64,000 nt of DNA from Bacillota bacterium. Lineage in GTDB: Bacteria; Bacillota; Clostridia; Peptostreptococcales; Anaerovoracaceae. The stretch spans positions 1 to 64,000 of the forward strand of contig JAFRYI010000018.1 of the NCBI GenBank assembly GCA_017437745.1. The letters run 5' to 3'. The notes under the pieces are model-generated. The model was not told where the DNA came from and searched no databases. It worked only from the letters and a program-made list of their open reading frames with translations. Both the position numbers and the translations under genes were made by a program. Below, in pieces: positions 9,292-18,777 of the stretch. Each line of letters begins with the position of its first letter. The first letter of the stretch is position 1.

Positions 9292-12200
9292 GAGGATAGA
9301 GCTAAACGGATTCAAATCCTTCGCAGATCCTGTGACCATAGAGTTTACCGACGGAATCACATGCATAGTGGGTCCGAACGGAAGCGGAAAGAGCAACATC
9401 TCCGACGCCATCCTTTGGGTGCTGGGCGAGCAGAGCCCCAAGTCCTTAAGGAGCGACAAACTGGAGGAGGTCATCTTTTCGGGTACCCAGAGCCGCAAGG
9501 CCAAGGGCATGGCCGAAGTTACGCTGATCATAGACAACAGCGACCACAGCCTTCCCATAGACTTTACCGAGGTCGGCATCACCAGAAGAGCCTACCGCTC
9601 CGGCGACAACGAGTACATGATCAACCGCCGTCCCTGCAGGCTCAAGGACATACGCGAGCTAATAATGGACACCGGAATAGGCGTCGAAGGTTATTCCATG
9701 GTGGGCCAGGGCAAGATCGCGGACATCGTAAGCAACAAGATGGAACGCCGCCGCGAGATCTTCGAGGAAGCCGCTGGGATCGTAAAGTACCGCACCAAGA
9801 AGGAAAAGACGGAAAAGAGCCTGGAACAGGCCGTCATCAATCTGTCCCGCGTTACGGACATAATCAACGAGATAGAGAGCCGCATAGGCGGTCTGGAGGA
9901 AGACTCCCGCAAAGCGACCGAGTATCTCGAAATTAAAGACAAATATAAGGATATAGAGATCAACATCATCCTTAAGAACATAGAAGCCGCGGACGAGAAG
10001 ACCGCCGCGGTGGAGGAAGAACTTGCGGAGCTGGCCGCGCAGACTGAGCAGCTGGAGGCAAAGCGCTCGGAGACCGAAGCGTCCCTGAGGGAGCAGCGGG
10101 AAAGGACCGCGGCGCTGGAGGAAAGGCTGGGAAGCCTTCGCGACAGCCTGCTCGCCGCAACGGAGCGCATCCACGACATCTCCGGCAGGGAAGAGATAAA
10201 CAAGGAGAGGCTCGCGTCCCTCGGAAGAGACGAGGAGAGGCTTTCCGCGGAGATAGCTGCCCTTGCCGAAAAGGCAGAGAAGGAGAAAGCTTCCTCCGCT
10301 CAGACGGAGCAGCAGCTTGCCGAGGCTGAAAAAGAGGCTTCCGACCTGTCCGAGCAACTGGAAGAGAAGCGCCGCGCAAGCGCCGCCGCTCAGAAAGCTC
10401 TGGAAGATAAGGAAGCGGAGCTGGCCTCCGGCAAGAACGAGCTGTTCGATCTTTCCGGACGCATCCAGAGCGCTCGCGCGTCCGCGGAGAACATGTCCTC
10501 CCTTAAGGAGACTCTGGAAAAGAGGGCCGCCCGCCTGGAGGAGGAGTCCGGCCTTAAGGACAGGAACGACAGGGAACTGGCCGACAGGACCGCTGCCGCG
10601 GAAAAGGAACTGGCGGAGATAAAGGCCGCCTCCGAAAAGAACGACAAGAGGCTGAAGGACGCGCTTACCGCCCAGAACAGAGCGGAAGCCGAAAGGGAGC
10701 GCGCGGCCGAAGAAGCCCAGAACATAAGACTGTCCATAGGAAAGGTCACCGCAAGGCTCAATCTTCTGGACGAGCTGGATAAAGCCTACGAGGGCTACGG
10801 CGGAGCCGTAAAGTTCCTGATGGCCAACAGGCCGGCCGGAATAATAGGCACGGTCGGCGAACTGCTGAAGGTGCCCAAGGGCTACGAGACCGCGATAGAG
10901 ACCGTGCTCGGAGCAAAGCTTCAGAACATAGTATGCGAGGACGACGAAGCCGCGAGGAAGTCCGTCGAACTTCTTAAGAAGAACAAAGCCGGAAGACTTA
11001 CTTTCCTGCCTCTGGCGGACCTTAAGGTGCAGCCGCCGCTCTCCGTCAGGGAGTTCGAGGGTAAAAAAGGATTCCTGGGCCTTGCTTCGGACATCGTATC
11101 CATAAAGGAAGGCTGCGGGAGCATCGTCGAATATGTTCTCGGAAACGTGGCCGTGGTGGACGATCTGGACAACGCCATAAGGATATCCTCGGCTAACAAG
11201 GGGCCTCACAAGTTCGTAACTCTGGAAGGCGAAGTGATAAACGCCGCCGGAGCCATAACGGGCGGAAGCTTCAAGAGCAACACCGCCGACATACTGTCCA
11301 GAAGGGCCGAAACAGACGCTCTGAGAGCCGAAACGGCAGAGCTCGGGAAAAAGCTCGACCGTACGGAAAAAGAACTTAAAAACGCCGAAAAAGACATTCA
11401 GGACGCCGCGGACGAAAAGCACAGGGCGGAGGATGTGATCCGCGAATCCGACCTTCGCGCGGCGATACTGGAGAGGGACATACAGATCCTTAAGCAGGCA
11501 GCTACCGACGCCGCCGGAGCGGAGGACCGCAGGCTGGCAGAACTTGCGGAACTGAAGCAGGAGATAGCCGCTTCCGAAAAGCAGACGGAGGACTATCTGA
11601 ACAAGGCGGCCGATCTGGAGAAACAGAAGGCCGCGCTGGAAGAAGCAGTCGCAGCCGCATCCGACGCGGCGGAAGAGGCCAAGCAGCATCTGGCAGACAC
11701 TTCCGCGGAGGAAACCTCCGTAAGACTGTCGGAGACTTCCGCAAGGATAAAGGCGGAGAACGCCGCGGAGCTTGTAAAGCTCGCGAAACAGACTCTGGAC
11801 AGCATAGCCGCGGAGAAGTCGGAGAAGGAAAGATCGCTGGAGAGCGTTCGCATTCAGACCAAGCAGATCGCGGACTTCACCGAAGGTGCCGGAGGCGCTC
11901 TGGCTGAGGCCGAGGAGGAAAGGTCCCGTCTGGAGAAGGACATAGAGGCCGCTTCAGCGGAAAAGCGTTCCGCCGGCGAGCTGAGCGCATCTCTGGAAGA
12001 AGAGAAGAGCGCGCTGGACAAGCAGATCTACGACGTCCAGATAAAGAAGCACGACGCGGACATAAAAGCCGCGAGGTTCGATTCCCAGACCGAGAGCTTA
12101 AAGGAAAGGCTCTGGCAGGAATACGAAATGTCCTACGCCGAGGCTGCCACTCACGAGGATCCGGACTTCGTAATGTCCAGAGCCATGAAGGAGAGCCGCG

Positions 12201-12829
12201 AGTACAAGGAACGCCTGCGCGCCCTGGGCGATGTAAACGTAGGCGCCATAGAAGAATACAAGCAGGTAAAGGAACGCTACGATTTCCTGTCCGAGCAGAA
12301 GGCGGACGCCCAGCGCGCCATGGACGAGCTGAGGGACGTCATCACCGAGATGGACACCATAATCCGCAAGCGTTTCAAGGAAAGCTTCGATTCCATAGTC
12401 GTAAACTTCGAGGAAGTGTTCAAGGAACTGTTCAAGGGAGGCCACGCCACCCTTACGATGACGGATCCGGAGCATCCTCTGGAGAGCGCCATAGAGATAG
12501 AGGCCCAGCCGCCCGGAAAGAAACTGCAGAACATATCGCTGCTGTCAGGCGGAGAGCGCACGCTCACCGCTCTGGCGCTGATGTTCGCGGTGCTCAAGTC
12601 CAAGCCCACTCCGTTCTGCATACTGGACGAGGTAGAGGCCGCTCTGGACGAGGCGAACATAGACGCATTCGCAAAATACGTTAAGAAGTTCGAAGACACG
12701 CAGTTCGCGCTGGTGACTCACCAGAAGCTCACGATGGAGTACGCGGACGCGCTGTACGGAGTCACCATGCCGGAGCAGGGAATATCAAAGATCCTGTCGC
12801 TGCGGCTGGGAGACGATTTCGAGGTCTGA
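9281..12829 (+). CDS. smc: Chromosome condensation and segregation ATPase SMC
   Basis: A 1182-residue SMC protein. I place the start at GTG 9281, since GGAGG (9270-9274) sits 6 nt upstream and translation then begins QFKRIELNGFKSF, the normal N-terminus; an in-frame ATG at 9200 would add 27 residues encoded within rnc. Domains in order: N-terminal head with Walker A GPNGSGKS (31-38), a long Glu/Ala/Lys-rich coiled coil, hinge at roughly 500-665 (GIIGTVGELL to NAAGAITGGSF), a second coiled coil, and the C-terminal head with signature LLSGGERTLTALAL (about 1086) and Walker B FCILDEVEAALD (about 1111). It works with ScpA and ScpB, which are not encoded here. It overlaps rnc by 11 bp and ends 3 bp before ftsY. 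Confidence 0.96.
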   Translation: MQFKRIELNGFKSFADPVTIEFTDGITCIVGPNGSGKSNISDAILWVLGEQSPKSLRSDKLEEVIFSGTQSRKAKGMAEVTLIIDNSDHSLPIDFTEVGITRRAYRSGDNEYMINRRPCRLKDIRELIMDTGIGVEGYSMVGQGKIADIVSNKMERRREIFEEAAGIVKYRTKKEKTEKSLEQAVINLSRVTDIINEIESRIGGLEEDSRKATEYLEIKDKYKDIEINIILKNIEAADEKTAAVEEELAELAAQTEQLEAKRSETEASLREQRERTAALEERLGSLRDSLLAATERIHDISGREEINKERLASLGRDEERLSAEIAALAEKAEKEKASSAQTEQQLAEAEKEASDLSEQLEEKRRASAAAQKALEDKEAELASGKNELFDLSGRIQSARASAENMSSLKETLEKRAARLEEESGLKDRNDRELADRTAAAEKELAEIKAASEKNDKRLKDALTAQNRAEAERERAAEEAQNIRLSIGKVTARLNLLDELDKAYEGYGGAVKFLMANRPAGIIGTVGELLKVPKGYETAIETVLGAKLQNIVCEDDEAARKSVELLKKNKAGRLTFLPLADLKVQPPLSVREFEGKKGFLGLASDIVSIKEGCGSIVEYVLGNVAVVDDLDNAIRISSANKGPHKFVTLEGEVINAAGAITGGSFKSNTADILSRRAETDALRAETAELGKKLDRTEKELKNAEKDIQDAADEKHRAEDVIRESDLRAAILERDIQILKQAATDAAGAEDRRLAELAELKQEIAASEKQTEDYLNKAADLEKQKAALEEAVAAASDAAEEAKQHLADTSAEETSVRLSETSARIKAENAAELVKLAKQTLDSIAAEKSEKERSLESVRIQTKQIADFTEGAGGALAEAEEERSRLEKDIEAASAEKRSAGELSASLEEEKSALDKQIYDVQIKKHDADIKAARFDSQTESLKERLWQEYEMSYAEAATHEDPDFVMSRAMKESREYKERLRALGDVNVGAIEEYKQVKERYDFLSEQKADAQRAMDELRDVITEMDTIIRKRFKESFDSIVVNFEEVFKELFKGGHATLTMTDPEHPLESAIEIEAQPPGKKLQNISLLSGGERTLTALALMFAVLKSKPTPFCILDEVEAALDEANIDAFAKYVKKFEDTQFALVTHQKLTMEYADALYGVTMPEQGISKILSLRLGDDFEV

Positions 12830-12832
12830 TAA

Positions 12833-13738
12833 ATGGCATTAGGAGAAAAGAAAGGCTTCTTCGGGAAACTTGCCCAGAAGCTGAACGACGTCTTCGCGTC
12901 CCATCCCACGCCGGACGAGGACATGCTGGAAGAGCTGGAAGACGTCCTGATAACATCGGATCTTGGCGTGGAGACCACGCTTAAGATAATAGAGCAGCTT
13001 AGACACGACATCCGCCGAAACTACATCTACGACGCGGACGGCGTAAGAGCGCAGATCAAGAGCATAGTCGCGGGACTCCTGGACAAGGGGGAGCGTCTGG
13101 ATCTCTGCGGAGAAACGCCGCTGGTGATCGTAATGATAGGTGTCAACGGAGTAGGCAAGACTACGACCATAGCCAAGCTGGCGCACATGCTGAAGGAGCA
13201 GGGCAAGTCCGTGCTTCTGGTTGCCGCGGACACGTTCCGCGCAGCCGCAGCCGAGCAGCTGACCATCTGGGCCGACCGGGTGGGCGTGCCGATCGTAAAG
13301 CACGGCGAAGGGGCGGACCCGTCTGCCGTCATATTCGACGGTCTGCAGGCCGCCAAAGCGCGCGGCACGGACGTCGTCATCTGCGATACAGCGGGAAGGC
13401 TGCACAACAAGAAGAACCTTATGAACGAACTCGCCAAGATGAACAAGGTCATCGACCGTGAGTTCCCCGGAGCCGCCAGAGAGACCCTTCTGGTCCTGGA
13501 CGCGACTACCGGAAAGAACGCAGTCTCGCAGGCCAAGGAGTTCGCGGAAGTGGCAGGGCTCACCGGAATAGTATTAACTAAGCTTGACGGAACGGCAAAG
13601 GGTGGTATAGTAGTAACAATATCCGACGAGTTCGACCTTCCGGTGAAATTCGTCGGTCTGGGGGAAGGATTGAACGATCTGAGAACATTCAGCCCGCAGG
13701 GATTTGCGGACAGTATTTTTGAGGGGGAATCAGTTTGA
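12833..13738 (+). CDS. ftsY: Signal recognition particle receptor FtsY
   Basis: A 301-residue SRP GTPase that docks ribosome-SRP complexes at the membrane. It has a four-helix N domain (residues about 1-85) and a G domain with GVNGVGKTTT near 102, DTFRAAAAEQL, DTAGRLHNKKNLMNEL near 184, TKLDGTAKGG, and the closing GLGEGLNDLRTF. The long acidic A domain of enteric FtsY is absent, as in most Gram-positives. The start follows smc after 3 bp, and its stop shares one base with the start of the penicillin-binding protein gene. Confidence 0.95.
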   Translation: MALGEKKGFFGKLAQKLNDVFASHPTPDEDMLEELEDVLITSDLGVETTLKIIEQLRHDIRRNYIYDADGVRAQIKSIVAGLLDKGERLDLCGETPLVIVMIGVNGVGKTTTIAKLAHMLKEQGKSVLLVAADTFRAAAAEQLTIWADRVGVPIVKHGEGADPSAVIFDGLQAAKARGTDVVICDTAGRLHNKKNLMNELAKMNKVIDREFPGAARETLLVLDATTGKNAVSQAKEFAEVAGLTGIVLTKLDGTAKGGIVVTISDEFDLPVKFVGLGEGLNDLRTFSPQGFADSIFEGESV

Positions 13739-16700
13739 TGGATAGCATGGATCCGCGCATGGCGCAGGAACAGGAAGCGCTTGCGGAATTCGACAAGATA
13801 AAAGACAGTTTCGTGCAGAGCAGTCCTACGGAAGAGGCTGAGCTTGCCGAAGCCGCCGCGGCGCCCGCCGCGGGGTTCGGTCTCGACGACGCGTATTCCG
13901 AGGAGACTCTGAGCGCCGAACAGCCGGAGGAGGCTCTGCAGCAGGAGCCGGAAGAGACCGCGGAAGAGGCGCCGGAAGCGGAAGCAGCAGCTGCCGCAGC
14001 CATAGCCGGCGCGGAAGGAGCAGAGATGGCCGCAGAGTCCGGAAAAGCCGCAAAGGCAAAGAAGGAAAAGAAGACCAGGGAAAAGAAGGAGAAGGAACCC
14101 AAGCAGAAGAGAGCTAAGAAGAAACTCACTGCCGGAAAGGTCATCCTCAGGATCTTCCTTGTGCTTTTAGTTATCGTGCTTATAGGAGTCGGCCTTGCCG
14201 GATACAAGGTATACCAGGTCATCCAGGAAGCGCCGGAGATCAATCCTAGCAACATCTACGACATGCTCTCCGAGCATTCGGTGATACTGGACGCTAAAGG
14301 CAACGTCATAACGAACCTGTTCGAGGGCGGCGGTCTGCGCCAGAACGTGGACTACGACCAGATGCCGGAAACGCTCAAGAACGCGTTCCTTGCCATAGAA
14401 GACAAGACTTTCTGGGATCACAACGGATTCAACCTGATCCGTATATTCGGCGCCATCTGGGATACCATTAAATCCGGCGGCGACACAAGGATAAGGGGCA
14501 CCAGTACGCTTTCCCAGCAGCTGGCAAGAAACATCTTCATGACAGAGGACGAAAAAGAAGAACGTTCCATGTCCAGAAAGATAAAAGAAGCATATTACAC
14601 CGTAATAATAGAGCGCGCTCTTTCCAAGGAGCAGATCCTGGAGGCGTATCTCAACACGGTGTATCTGGGATATAACTCCTACGGCGTAGGAGCCGCGGCA
14701 AGGTCGTACTTCGACAAGGACGTAAAGGACCTTACGCTTATCGAGTGCGCGACGCTGGCCGCGCTGCCTCAGAACCCGGCCAAGTTCGCGCCTCTGAAGA
14801 GGATAAATACTTCGGACGTAAAGGCTACGGACAACTACGACGTGATCAGTTCCTCCAGCCTTTATACCGTATACTATAACAACGCGGGCGAGGAAAGAAC
14901 CCAGCTGGTGCTCAGCCTGATGAGGGACCAGGGCAAGATAAGCGAAGCTCAGTACGCGGCTCTCAAGGATAAGACCGTAAGGGATTCCATAAAACCGGGT
15001 CTTAACGTCGAGGTCACCATGGAGACCACGTACATGTCGGACTATCTGGTGGCGCGCATCCTGGCCGATTTCCAGTCCAAGCTCGGTCTCAGCTACGCGG
15101 ACGCCTACCATCTGCTCTACAACGGCGGTCTGGTCATCCACTCCACCATAGATCCGGAAGTCCAGCAGATATTGGACGAGGAATACTCTAACAGGTCCAA
15201 CTTCCCGAAGGTAAGGCTCTCCCGCTTCAAGACGGACAAGAACAACAACATCCTGTCCGACGACAGATCCAGGATACTGCTTTACAACAAGGACTACATC
15301 TTCGACTCCGAGGGCGGATTCATAATACCGGCCGAAGACTACGAGAGACAGTCCAACGGAGACATAAAGTTCTTCAAGAACAAGAGGATCAACATATACA
15401 GGACCGCGAGCGCCGAGGGCGAGACCGTTTCCGTATACCTCAAGGAGTACTACTTCTTCGACGAGGACGGCTACATGTTCTCCGTGCCGCAGACCTACTG
15501 GGGCGTGCCGAACAAGTACAAGACCAGAGACGAGGACGGAAACCTGATAGTCAAGGCGGACTATTTCATAGACTACCCCAACGCTTTCAAGCGCAACGCT
15601 GACGGTTCCATGACCCTTATCAAGTCGATAATCGTGGAAGCCTCCCCGGTCATCCAGCCGCAGTCTGCGACTACGGTAATAGAGAACAATACCGGATACA
15701 TACGCGCCATGATAGGCGGCCGCGAGATAAAGGGCTCGCTGCTGTTCAACAGAGCTACGGCTCCGCGTCAGACCGGATCGTCCATAAAGCCGATAGCGGT
15801 CTACGGACCGGCTCTTCAGAAGGGCTACGAGAACTCGATCACCGGCGAAGGCACCGTGTTCACCGCGGGCTACGCCATAGACGACGCTCCCACAGTAAGG
15901 CGCGGATGGTTCTGGCCGGTCAACTACAGCGGCCAGTACACAGGCATCATGACCCTCAGGGACGCTGTCGAAGGATCCGTTAATACCTGCGCCGTAAACC
16001 TGTTCAACCAGCTCGATCCTCTGTACTGCATAGAGATGCTGGAGAAGGAAGGCGTGACCTCGCTGGTCAAGAGCGGAACAGAGAACGACATTAACCCCGG
16101 CGCTCTGGCTCTGGGCGGACAGACCAACGGCATTTCGCCTCTGGACATGACCTCCGCATTCTCTACCTTCGCCAACTACGGCGAGCACATAGAGGCTGTC
16201 GCTTACACGAAGATAGTCAACAGGCGCGGCGACGTCATAATCGATAATACTCCGGAAGTCACCAGAGTGTACGACGAGAGCGTAGCGTCTCTTATGATCA
16301 ACGTACTGCGCGGCGTAGTTACCAGCGGTACGGGCTACAAGGCTAGGATCAATTCCCAGCCCACGGCCGGCAAGACCGGAACCACCACGGACGACTACGA
16401 CGCCTGGTTCTGCGGCTTCACTCCGAAGTACAGCATGGCGCTGTGGATAGGCTGCGACGTAAACCTCAACCTGGCTACCACGGGCGGCAGCGCCGCAGCG
16501 GGCGCATGGGGCAACATCATGGAGCGCATAGGAACTCTTGATGAAAGAGGAAGCTTCCAGCTGAAGGGCAACTTCGTTACCGTCGCCATAGACACCAAGA
16601 CCGGAAAGAGGCCTACGGAGCTTACTCCGGAGGACGACATCCGTTCCGAGATATTCATCAGCGGCACTCAGCCCAAGGACGCAGGCGTAAGAGAGAAGAT

Positions 16701-17301
16701 CCTGGTATGCGCGGAGAGCGGATACAGGGCTACTCCGGACTGCGTAGTACAGGGCTGGAGGAACGCGGTCCAGCGTCCCAGCGGAATGTCCTGGGAAGCC
16801 ATGCTCCTGAGCTACGGCGCGTTCACCGGCCGCGGCGACGAGAACAGCGAAAAGTTCCGCAACCTGGTGCTTGATCATAACAGCGACATAACCGAGTACT
16901 ACTGCCCGCTGCACAACCCGGACAAGAATACTTATCCGGTATCGCCGTTCGCTACATCCAAGGCCGCGTATGACACTACGGACGTAGAGGTCATTACCTA
17001 TTCCGGCCCCGTATGGGAGTGGAACGGAACGACGAGCGCCAAGGCAGTGTTCACCGAGGACCAGTCCGGCGAGAAGAAGACTGTCGACGCAGTCGTGACC
17101 AGCGTTACCACAGAGCCGACCTACGAGGCGGACGGAAGCACCGTTTACACTGCTACCGTAACGTTCCAGAACAAGGAATACACGGATACCAAGACTGTTG
17201 TCATCCCGAAGAAGGTGGATCCGAACGCCAACACGAATCCTCCGGATAACGGCGGAGGCGGCAACACCCAGCCCGGTAATGGCGGAGAAGGCGGAAATTG
17301 A
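13738..17301 (+). CDS. Class A penicillin-binding protein (transglycosylase/transpeptidase)
   Basis: A bifunctional peptidoglycan synthase of 1187 residues, larger than the usual 700-900. In order: an acidic Ala/Glu-rich then Lys-rich cytosolic tail (1-134), one membrane segment (about 138-160), a GT51 transglycosylase domain with catalytic E221 in AIEDKTFWDHNGF and GTSTLSQQLARN, a linker, and a transpeptidase domain with S681-x-x-K684, S747-V-N749 and K879-T-G-T. The end holds an Ig-like repeat (about 1100-1165) and an Asn/Pro/Gly-rich tail. ATG 13738 is preferred, with GAGGGGG 9-15 nt upstream; a TTG at 13735 is the alternative. The stop of ftsY overlaps by one base. Confidence 0.93.
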   Translation: MDSMDPRMAQEQEALAEFDKIKDSFVQSSPTEEAELAEAAAAPAAGFGLDDAYSEETLSAEQPEEALQQEPEETAEEAPEAEAAAAAAIAGAEGAEMAAESGKAAKAKKEKKTREKKEKEPKQKRAKKKLTAGKVILRIFLVLLVIVLIGVGLAGYKVYQVIQEAPEINPSNIYDMLSEHSVILDAKGNVITNLFEGGGLRQNVDYDQMPETLKNAFLAIEDKTFWDHNGFNLIRIFGAIWDTIKSGGDTRIRGTSTLSQQLARNIFMTEDEKEERSMSRKIKEAYYTVIIERALSKEQILEAYLNTVYLGYNSYGVGAAARSYFDKDVKDLTLIECATLAALPQNPAKFAPLKRINTSDVKATDNYDVISSSSLYTVYYNNAGEERTQLVLSLMRDQGKISEAQYAALKDKTVRDSIKPGLNVEVTMETTYMSDYLVARILADFQSKLGLSYADAYHLLYNGGLVIHSTIDPEVQQILDEEYSNRSNFPKVRLSRFKTDKNNNILSDDRSRILLYNKDYIFDSEGGFIIPAEDYERQSNGDIKFFKNKRINIYRTASAEGETVSVYLKEYYFFDEDGYMFSVPQTYWGVPNKYKTRDEDGNLIVKADYFIDYPNAFKRNADGSMTLIKSIIVEASPVIQPQSATTVIENNTGYIRAMIGGREIKGSLLFNRATAPRQTGSSIKPIAVYGPALQKGYENSITGEGTVFTAGYAIDDAPTVRRGWFWPVNYSGQYTGIMTLRDAVEGSVNTCAVNLFNQLDPLYCIEMLEKEGVTSLVKSGTENDINPGALALGGQTNGISPLDMTSAFSTFANYGEHIEAVAYTKIVNRRGDVIIDNTPEVTRVYDESVASLMINVLRGVVTSGTGYKARINSQPTAGKTGTTTDDYDAWFCGFTPKYSMALWIGCDVNLNLATTGGSAAAGAWGNIMERIGTLDERGSFQLKGNFVTVAIDTKTGKRPTELTPEDDIRSEIFISGTQPKDAGVREKILVCAESGYRATPDCVVQGWRNAVQRPSGMSWEAMLLSYGAFTGRGDENSEKFRNLVLDHNSDITEYYCPLHNPDKNTYPVSPFATSKAAYDTTDVEVITYSGPVWEWNGTTSAKAVFTEDQSGEKKTVDAVVTSVTTEPTYEADGSTVYTATVTFQNKEYTDTKTVVIPKKVDPNANTNPPDNGGGGNTQPGNGGEGGN

Positions 17302-17314
17302 TCGATAACAAAAG

Positions 17315-17346
17315 ACCGGCAGAGCATAAGACCCTGCCGGTTTTTT
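17315..17346 (+). terminator. Rho-independent terminator after the rnc-smc-ftsY-PBP operon
   Basis: ACCGGCAG (17315-17322) pairs with CTGCCGGT (17334-17341) and is followed by six Ts in all (17341-17346). Confidence 0.85.
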
Positions 17347-17427
17347 ATTTCTTACAATTTGTTTTGCCGTTTCCGCGCGGAGCGTTTCCAATCTCCGTCG
17401 CGAGGGTGCTGTGTCATCCGTTCGGCG

Positions 17428-17835
17428 CTATTCCGCGTGTTCCACCAGTTCCACTATCACTCCGCCGGTGGAGGATCTTCTTACGAAGCCGACCTTTGTT
17501 TCGTTGGCGCCGGGAGCAGGACCCTCGGATCCAAGCTTAAGACCTTTTTCGCTCAGGTATTGCATGGCTTCGGCCGCGTCGTCCACCTGAAAAGCGATGT
17601 GGTAGAGTCCTTCTCCCTGCTTTTCTATGAATCTGTTTACCGCTGCGTCGGGCGTAAGAGCCTGCACCAGCTCTATCTCTGTATCGCCGCAGGTAAAGAA
17701 CGCGACCTTTACCTTCTGGTCCTCCAGCGTCTGTGTGCCGTGGTAGGGCAGCTTGAATATGTCGCGGTACAAAGCCGTAGACTTTTCCAGATCCGAGACC
17801 GCGATCGCAATGTGGTCTATCTTCTGAATGTTCAT
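17428..17835 (-). CDS. mce: VOC-family protein, methylmalonyl-CoA epimerase-like
   Basis: A 135-residue glyoxalase-fold protein. It opens with IQKIDHIAIAVSDLEKS and keeps the paired metal-binding pattern of methylmalonyl-CoA epimerases (His in DHIAIAV, Glu in TEIELVQA, His in LYHIAFQVDD, Glu in VIVELVEH). The enzyme interconverts the (R) and (S) forms of methylmalonyl-CoA next to the B12-dependent mutase. No mutase gene is in the window, so lactoylglutathione-lyase-type activity cannot be excluded. Its start overlaps the end of the methyltransferase gene by 4 bp, so the two are translated together. Confidence 0.78.
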   Translation of the reverse strand: MNIQKIDHIAIAVSDLEKSTALYRDIFKLPYHGTQTLEDQKVKVAFFTCGDTEIELVQALTPDAAVNRFIEKQGEGLYHIAFQVDDAAEAMQYLSEKGLKLGSEGPAPGANETKVGFVRRSSTGGVIVELVEHAE

Positions 17836-18716
17836 ATGCGCTCCAGCCTTTCAGACGCAATCTTTACCGCAAGTTCGGAGTCGTCACACAACAGGAAATG
17901 TCTGCCCAGCTTCTTTGCCGCCGCCCCGAAGCTGCCGCTTCCGCAGTAGAAGTCAGCGCACAGACCGCCTTCCGGACAGCAGGACTTTATTAGTATCTCC
18001 ATAAGTTTTTCCGGCTTCTGGGTAGCGTAACCGGTGCGTTCCGAGGAAGTCCTTCCCACCATGTCCACGCTGAACACATCCTTGCGGTTGACCATGGTGT
18101 ACCAGCGTCCGTTCTCGTCCTGGAACTCCTCCACGCCCTTGAACCTGTATGGCTTGCCGCCCCGGTTGTAGGAACGCTCCTTCTGGGGTTCGAAGTAGTA
18201 CTTCTTACTCTTGGAGTAAAGCAGTATGGTATCGTGCTTTTTGGAGAAGCATTTGGTGCTTGCGCCTCCGGATTTATAGCTCCAGATCAGCTCGTTTACG
18301 AGCTTGTCCGGCCCGAAGATCTCGTCCATCAGGACCTTTACGTAGTGCGCGGCGCGGGTGTCCAGGTGAACGGCCAGCAGGCCGGACGGAGCCAGGACTT
18401 CCTTCATCAGGATCATCCTTACTGCCAGCGCTTCCAGAAAGTCCGCGAAGCTTTCCCACTTGTCGCTGTAGGCTTCGGCAGTCCTTACTTCGCCGTCTTC
18501 GACTATCCTCGCCTTGTAGTTGGCGCCGGAATAGAATGGCGGATCTATGTAGATGAAGTCCGCTTTAACGCTGCCTTGCGCGTGGCTCGCAAGAAACTCC
18601 AGATTCTCGCAGCGAACGACCCTGTCTTCAGGGAGATCCGCGCTGCCTTTTTCTATGTTTTCAGCCGCGGCTTTTGCTCTGTCGGCAATGCCGCCGAGTT
18701 CGTATAGTATGCTCAT
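17832..18716 (-). CDS. DNA methyltransferase, beta-class (adenine N6 or cytosine N4), orphan
   Basis: A 294-residue site-specific DNA methyltransferase. The catalytic motif DPPF is at residues 58-61 (FIYIDPPFYSG). The AdoMet-binding motif lies near the C-terminus (ADFYCGSGSFGAA, from residue 254). This order, catalytic motif first, defines the beta class seen in type III modification subunits and in orphan methylases. No restriction gene is adjacent, so it is probably solitary and may act in gene or replication control. It is transcribed away from the CvpA-like gene and overlaps the epimerase gene by 4 bp. Target sequence unknown. Confidence 0.85.
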   Translation of the reverse strand: MSILYELGGIADRAKAAAENIEKGSADLPEDRVVRCENLEFLASHAQGSVKADFIYIDPPFYSGANYKARIVEDGEVRTAEAYSDKWESFADFLEALAVRMILMKEVLAPSGLLAVHLDTRAAHYVKVLMDEIFGPDKLVNELIWSYKSGGASTKCFSKKHDTILLYSKSKKYYFEPQKERSYNRGGKPYRFKGVEEFQDENGRWYTMVNRKDVFSVDMVGRTSSERTGYATQKPEKLMEILIKSCCPEGGLCADFYCGSGSFGAAAKKLGRHFLLCDDSELAVKIASERLERI

Positions 18717-18725
18717 ACATAGATT

Positions 18726-18755
18726 TTACCACACGCAGATCGTTTGTGTTATAAT
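18726..18755 (+). promoter_or_regulatory. Probable promoter of the CvpA-like gene
   Basis: A perfect TATAAT (18750-18755) lies 22 bp before the start codon, with TTACCA at 18726-18731 as an 18-bp-spaced -35. It is in the 61-bp gap shared with the divergent methyltransferase gene. Confidence 0.55.
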
Positions 18756-18777
18756 AAACTCCATCGGAGGTTTGGAT

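Noticed and set aside
14167..17391. Open frame of over 1000 codons on the minus strand opposite the penicillin-binding protein gene
   Set aside because: It mirrors the plus-strand gene exactly, has no ribosome site or recognisable domain, and reflects codon bias of the real gene. The same applies to long opposite frames at 3632-6061, 33926-36505, 48470-50785, 51215-53230 and 56098-57993.
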